A model generated the notes under the pieces. The model saw only the letters and a list, made by a program, of their open reading frames with translations, searched no databases and had not been told where the DNA came from. The translations under genes and the position numbers were made by a program. DNA of 64,000 nt from Bradyrhizobium sp. ISRA430 (GTDB lineage Bacteria; Pseudomonadota; Alphaproteobacteria; Rhizobiales; Xanthobacteraceae). The stretch spans positions 6,612,501-6,676,500 of the forward strand of contig NZ_CP094516.1 of the NCBI RefSeq assembly GCF_029909975.1. The letters run 5' to 3'. Below are positions 59,758 through 64,000 of this stretch, piece after piece; the stretch's first letter is position 1; every line of letters starts with the position of its first letter.

Positions 59758-62700
59758 TCAGGTTTCCGAAAAATAGCTCTGCAGGGTACGAACCTCAAGG
59801 TCCCCGCCCAGATAGGCGCGGATGCCCTGCGCGGCCGCCACGGCCCCGGAAAGAGTGGTGTAATACGGCACTTTATGCAAGAGGGCCGCGCGCCGCAGCG
59901 AACGGCTGTCGGCGAGCGCCTGCGGGCCTTCGGTGGTATTGAAGACGAGCTGGATATCGCCGTTGGTGATGGCGTCGACGATGTGCGGCCGGCCCTCCAG
60001 CACCTTGTTGACCTTCTCGGTCGGGATGCCCTGGTCGGTGAGGAAGCGCTGCGTGCCCGACGTCGCCAGCACCTTGAAGCCGAGCGAATGCAATAGGCGC
60101 ACCGCTTCGGTGATGCGGAGCTTGTCGCTTTCGCGCACCGAGACGAACACCGTGCCCTTGCCCGGCACCCGCGTACCGCCGCCGAGCTGGCTCTTGGCGA
60201 ATGCGACCTCGAAGGAGCTGTCGATGCCCATGACCTCGCCGGTCGAGCGCATCTCGGGGCCAAGCACCGTGTCGACGCCCGGGAAGCGCGCGAACGGGAA
60301 CACGGACTCCTTGACGCCGACATGCTTGAGCTCGCGCTTCTTCAGCTTGAAGTCGGCAAGCTTTTCGCCGGCCATGACGCGCGCGGCGATCTTCGCGACC
60401 GGCGTGCCGATCACCTTGGCGACGAACGGCACCGTGCGCGAGGCGCGCGGGTTGACCTCGAGGACGTAGATCTCGTCGTCCTTGATGGCGTATTGCACGT
60501 TCATCAGGCCGACGACGTCGAGGCCAAGCGCCAGTTCACGCGTCTGTCGCTCCAGCTCATCGATCATCTTGTCATCGAGCGAATAGGGCGGCAGCGAGCA
60601 GGCAGAGTCGCCGGAGTGGATGCCGGCTTCCTCGATGTGCTCCATGATGCCGACGATAAAGACGTCCTTGCCGTCGCTGAGGCAGTCGACATCGACCTCG
60701 GTGGCATCGGTGAGATAGCGGTCGAATAGTAGCGGGTTTTTGCCGAGCACGGTGTTGATCTGCCCGGTCTTGTCGTTCGGATAGCGCGCCTTGACGTCGG
60801 CCGGCACCAGCTCCGGCAGCGTGCCGAGCAGATAGTCGTTGAGCTGGTTCTCCTCGCGGATGATCTGCATCGCGCGGCCGCCGAGCACGTAGGACGGGCG
60901 TACCACCAGCGGCAGGCCGAGATCGGCGGCGACGAGGCGGGCCTGCTCGACCGAATAGGCGATGCCGTTCTTGGGCTGCTTCAGCCGCAGCTTGTCGAGC
61001 ACGCGCTTGAAGCGGTCGCGGTCTTCGGCGAGATCGATGGCGTCGGGCGAGGTGCCGAGGATCGGCACTTCCGCCGCCTCGAGCGCGCGCGCGAGCTTCA
61101 GCGGGGTCTGGCCGCCGAATTGCACGATCACGCCATGCAGCGTTCCGTTCTTGCGCTCGGTCGCGATGATCTCAAGCACGTCCTCGGCCGTGAGCGGCTC
61201 GAAATAGAGCCGGTCGGCGGTATCGTAGTCGGTCGACACCGTCTCCGGATTGCAGTTGACCATGATGGTCTCGTAGCCGGCGTCGTCCAGCGCGAAGCAG
61301 GCGTGACAGCAGCAATAGTCGAACTCGATGCCCTGTCCGATCCGGTTCGGGCCGCCGCCGAGGATGATGACTTTCTTCTTGTCCGACGGCGCGCTCTCAT
61401 CCGCGAGGGCACCCGCGAACGGCGCCTCATAGGTCGAGTACATGTAGGCGGTGGGCGAGGCGAACTCGGCGGCGCAGGTGTCGATGCGCTTGAACACGGG
61501 ACGGACGGCGAGCGCGTGGCGTTTCGCCGCGACCTCCGCCTCAGTGGTTTGCGAAAGTACCGCGAGCCGCGAGTCGGAGAAGCCCATGGCCTTCAGTGTG
61601 CGCATGCCGAAGGCATTGGATGGAAGCCCGTTCTTCTTGACCTTCTCCTCCATCTCGACGATGCCGCGCATCTCGGCGAGGAACCACGGATCGATCTTGC
61701 AGGAGTTGAAGATTTCCTCGTCGGACCAGCCGAGCCGCATCGCCTGCGCGACCTGCAACAGCCGGTTCGGCGTCGGCGTGCCGAGCGCCGCGCGGATCGC
61801 GTTCTTGTCGTCGCCATGGCCGAGGCCCTCGATCTCGATCTCGTCGAGGCCGGTGAGCCCGGTCTCGAGCCCGCGCAGGGCCTTCTGCAGGCTTTCCTGG
61901 AAGGTGCGGCCGATCGCCATGACCTCGCCGACCGATTTCATCGAGGTCGTCAGCGTGGCCGAGGCGCCCGGGAATTTCTCGAAGGCGAAACGCGGGATCT
62001 TGGTCACCACGTAGTCGATCGTCGGCTCGAACGAGGCCGGCGTCGCGCCTCCGGTGATGTCGTTGGCGACCTCGTCCAGCGTGTAGCCGATCGCGAGCTT
62101 GGCCGCGACCTTCGCGATCGGGAAGCCCGTGGCTTTCGAGGCCAGCGCCGAGGAACGCGACACGCGCGGATTCATCTCGATCACGACCATGCGGCCGTCG
62201 ACCGGATTGATGCCGAACTGCACGTTGGAGCCGCCGGTTTCCACCCCGATCTCGCGCAGCACCGCGATCGAAGCGTCGCGCATGATCTGGTATTCCTTGT
62301 CCGTCAGCGTCAGCGCCGGCGCGACCGTGATGGAGTCGCCGGTGTGCACGCCCATCGGATCGAAGTTCTCGATCGAGCAGATGATGATGCAATTGTCCTT
62401 CTTGTCGCGCACCACCTCCATCTCGAACTCTTTCCAGCCGAGAACGGATTCCTCGATCAGGACTTCGTTGGTGGGGGACGCGTCAAGGCCGCGCTCGATG
62501 ATGTCGAGGAACTCTTCCTTGTTGTAGGCGATGCCGCCGCCGGTGCCGCCGAGCGTGAAGGAGGGGCGGATGATCGCGGGCAGTCCGATCTCGGACAGCG
62601 CCATCATCGCTTCGCCGAGCGCGTGCTCTTGATAGCGCTTGCGGCGCTCGTTCTCGCCCAGCGACCACTGCCGGTCGAGCTCTTCCAGCGCGGCGCCGGA

Positions 62701-63222
62701 CAGTTTCTCGCGTTCGGCGAGGTATTTGTCGCGATAGGATTTCTTCAGCGCCGAGGCGTTGGCGAGCCGCGACTTCGGCGTCTGCAGCCCGATCTTCTCC
62801 ATGGCGTTGCGGAAGAGCTGGCGATCCTCCGCCTTGTCGATCGCATCCGCGGTCGCGCCGATCATCTCGACGTCGAACTTGTCCAGCGTGCCCTGCTTGC
62901 GCAGTGAGAGCGCGCAGTTCAGCGCGGTCTGGCCGCCCATGGTCGGCAGCAGCGCGAAGCCGCCGGGGATGACGTGGCGTTCCTTCTCGATGATCTTGGC
63001 GACGATCTCGGGCGTGATCGGCTCGATATAGGTTGCATCGGCCAATTCCGGGTCGGTCATGATGGTGGCCGGGTTGGAATTGACGAGGACGATGCGATAG
63101 CCCTCTTCCTTCAGCGTCTTGCAGGCCTGGGTGCCGGAATAGTCGAACTCGCAGGCCTGGCCGATCACGATGGGACCGGCGCCGATGATCAGGATGGTCG
63201 AGATGTCGGTTCGTTTGGGCAT
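59758..63222 (-). CDS. carB: Carbamoyl-phosphate synthase large subunit CarB
   Basis: A 1154-residue ATP-grasp enzyme making carbamoyl phosphate from ammonia (supplied by CarA from glutamine), bicarbonate and two ATP; it feeds arginine and pyrimidine synthesis. Two homologous halves are visible, each with a preATP-grasp part ('[20 protein letters not shown]' and '[19 protein letters not shown]') and an ATP-grasp domain ('[19 protein letters not shown]', '[19 protein letters not shown]'), then an MGS-like allosteric domain near the C-terminus. ATG 63222 is the family start. carA is not adjacent. A terminator-like hairpin ends 28 bases upstream of the ATG. Confidence 0.97.
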   Translation of the reverse strand: MPKRTDISTILIIGAGPIVIGQACEFDYSGTQACKTLKEEGYRIVLVNSNPATIMTDPELADATYIEPITPEIVAKIIEKERHVIPGGFALLPTMGGQTALNCALSLRKQGTLDKFDVEMIGATADAIDKAEDRQLFRNAMEKIGLQTPKSRLANASALKKSYRDKYLAEREKLSGAALEELDRQWSLGENERRKRYQEHALGEAMMALSEIGLPAIIRPSFTLGGTGGGIAYNKEEFLDIIERGLDASPTNEVLIEESVLGWKEFEMEVVRDKKDNCIIICSIENFDPMGVHTGDSITVAPALTLTDKEYQIMRDASIAVLREIGVETGGSNVQFGINPVDGRMVVIEMNPRVSRSSALASKATGFPIAKVAAKLAIGYTLDEVANDITGGATPASFEPTIDYVVTKIPRFAFEKFPGASATLTTSMKSVGEVMAIGRTFQESLQKALRGLETGLTGLDEIEIEGLGHGDDKNAIRAALGTPTPNRLLQVAQAMRLGWSDEEIFNSCKIDPWFLAEMRGIVEMEEKVKKNGLPSNAFGMRTLKAMGFSDSRLAVLSQTTEAEVAAKRHALAVRPVFKRIDTCAAEFASPTAYMYSTYEAPFAGALADESAPSDKKKVIILGGGPNRIGQGIEFDYCCCHACFALDDAGYETIMVNCNPETVSTDYDTADRLYFEPLTAEDVLEIIATERKNGTLHGVIVQFGGQTPLKLARALEAAEVPILGTSPDAIDLAEDRDRFKRVLDKLRLKQPKNGIAYSVEQARLVAADLGLPLVVRPSYVLGGRAMQIIREENQLNDYLLGTLPELVPADVKARYPNDKTGQINTVLGKNPLLFDRYLTDATEVDVDCLSDGKDVFIVGIMEHIEEAGIHSGDSACSLPPYSLDDKMIDELERQTRELALGLDVVGLMNVQYAIKDDEIYVLEVNPRASRTVPFVAKVIGTPVAKIAARVMAGEKLADFKLKKRELKHVGVKESVFPFARFPGVDTVLGPEMRSTGEVMGIDSSFEVAFAKSQLGGGTRVPGKGTVFVSVRESDKLRITEAVRLLHSLGFKVLATSGTQRFLTDQGIPTEKVNKVLEGRPHIVDAITNGDIQLVFNTTEGPQALADSRSLRRAALLHKVPYYTTLSGAVAAAQGIRAYLGGDLEVRTLQSYFSET

Positions 63223-63250
63223 CACCGCTCGCGGGCTGGAATTTGGGCAC

Positions 63251-63298
63251 AAAAAAAGGGCGCGCTCGCCGCGCGTCCCCTTTAGCCGAGAGCGCGGG
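63251..63298 (-). promoter_or_regulatory. Terminator-like hairpin just upstream of carB, possible attenuator
   Basis: On the minus strand, GGGACGCGC/GCGCGCCC with a short loop is followed by seven Ts (63280-63251), only 28 bases before the carB ATG. An upstream segment CGCGCTC (about 63296-63289) can pair with GAGCGCG in the terminator's 3' arm, forming a competing structure. It either ends the upstream MFS transcript or regulates carB by attenuation. Confidence 0.5.
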
Positions 63299-63363
63299 TT
63301 TCCCTCGCGCGCGGGTGGGTCTTAGACCAGTTTTCGGGGCGGCGAAACCCCGAAAAATGCCCA

Positions 63364-64000
63364 TCAACCGGCAATTTTCACGGGTTTTGGTCGAGCTTGC
63401 CAGCCGCGGGCAAGGTGCACCAGGAGCGAGGCCGTGACGCTCGATCCGCCGACCCAGCCGAGGTCGGTTGGCGAGAGCGTCGTCAGCACAGCGCCTCCCA
63501 GCGCGCCGCCGATCGCGAAGCCGAGGTACATCGCCGAGGCGTTGAGCGAGAGCGCGATCATCGAGGCCTGCGGCTCGATCCGGATGATGCTGGCCAATTG
63601 GGCCGGGTAGAATGCCCAGCCCGAGATGCCCCAGAGCAAGATCGCGCCAAGCACCGCGTAATGCGGCTGGCCCGGCATCAGCTTCAGCACCAGCGAATGC
63701 AGGATTAGGGCTGTCGCCATACCGGCAAGGCCGAGCGCGGCGGTGGCCAGCGTGCCGAGCCGGTCGGCGAGGACGCCGCCGAGCATGTTCCCGATTGCGG
63801 CGGCGCCGCCGAAGACCAGGAGCGCAAGGCTGATCCTGGAGGCATCGAACCCGAGGCTTTTCAGCGGGACCGCAAAATAGGTGAAGACGGTGAAGCCGCC
63901 GAGCGCCCACAGGATGGTGATGAGAAGCGCGATCAGGACGTTGCCGTGCCGGGCCACGGCCAGCCGCTCGGCAAGCGAAGCCGTATTGCGCGGCAAGCCG
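63364..64000 (-). CDS. MFS transporter, C-terminal part
   Basis: The last 211 residues or so of a major-facilitator protein; the start lies beyond the window's right end. Six to seven helices are visible, with 'FGGAAAIGNMLGGVLADRLG' (motif A of the second half) and 'AILLWGISGWAFYPAQLASI'. The pattern resembles AraJ/YdhP-type drug or sugar efflux proteins of the DHA1 group. The chain ends with a short basic tail 'ARGWQARPKPVKIAG'. It is on the same strand as carB, 141 bases upstream of it. Confidence 0.85.
   Translation of the reverse strand, partial: GLPRNTASLAERLAVARHGNVLIALLITILWALGGFTVFTYFAVPLKSLGFDASRISLALLVFGGAAAIGNMLGGVLADRLGTLATAALGLAGMATALILHSLVLKLMPGQPHYAVLGAILLWGISGWAFYPAQLASIIRIEPQASMIALSLNASAMYLGFAIGGALGGAVLTTLSPTDLGWVGGSSVTASLLVHLARGWQARPKPVKIAG

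Noticed and set aside
61120..62907. A 595-codon plus-strand open frame
   Set aside because: Antisense shadow of carB, same composition bias, no start signal.

Overview
The window looks like an ordinary stretch of chromosome from a Bradyrhizobium or close Nitrobacteraceae relative. The evidence is the high GC content, gene families typical of that lineage (DUF992, DUF4282, paired DUF1800/DUF1501, PHB phasins, many GSTs, MaoC hydratases), a tRNA-His without G-1, a serC leader RNA of the Rhizobiales type, and a very large load of palindromic intergenic repeats that I associate with Bradyrhizobium. I see no rRNA, CRISPR array, transposase or complete prophage.

Layout. 1-5.6 kb: the end of ychF, a DUF4282 membrane protein, a MaoC hydratase pair, two tiny membrane proteins, a coiled-coil protein, a secreted repeat protein and two NTF2-fold proteins. 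5.8-9.5 kb: uvrB with a long extra N-terminus that has absorbed an intergenic repeat, then two small proteins. 9.6-21.4 kb: LysR, TauE permease, three GSTs, DUF1800/DUF1501, an IsdG-type heme monooxygenase, aldo/keto reductase, GNAT, a PAS membrane protein and two mini membrane proteins. 22-29.5 kb: aspartate aminotransferase, DUF992, an EF-G paralogue, a probable SulP relic, shikimate dehydrogenase and an FMN hydroxy-acid oxidase. 29.6-35.8 kb: a structured glmM leader and glmM, an MFS pump, two outer-membrane beta-barrels, GST and GNAT. 36-40.7 kb: serine biosynthesis (serC leader, serC, serA) and a thiolase. 40.8-42.4 kb: a lower-GC pair of methyltransferases. 42.5-47.5 kb: a large PAS histidine kinase with a degenerate ATP lid, then two phasins. 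47.6-48.8 kb: tRNA-His and a small islet bounded by a copy of its 3' end. 48.9-52.3 kb: an arsR-arsI-arsC-aquaporin operon lying between an intact AEC transporter gene and a frameshifted copy of that gene's 3' end. 52.6-64 kb: an orphan ParA with two small membrane proteins, a DapA-family gene preceded by two candidate small RNAs, LysR-trxB, Lrp, greA, carB with a possible attenuator, and the end of an MFS gene.

How the genes work together. serC and serA supply serine. carB feeds arginine and pyrimidine synthesis. glmM makes glucosamine-1-phosphate for the cell wall. The phasins coat PHB granules and carry a PhaR-like site. The ars operon reads as a sensor (ArsR), a C-As lyase (ArsI), an arsenate reductase (ArsC) and an arsenite channel, which is a self-contained detoxification route for inorganic and methylated arsenic.

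The best leads are the three-way-junction leader of glmM, the two tandem minus-strand small-RNA candidates at 55.8-56.2 kb, the carB attenuator, the AEC-flanked ars island with its hybrid aquaporin tail, and the repeat domesticated inside uvrB. All calls come from reading sequence and conceptual translations; no database search was run.
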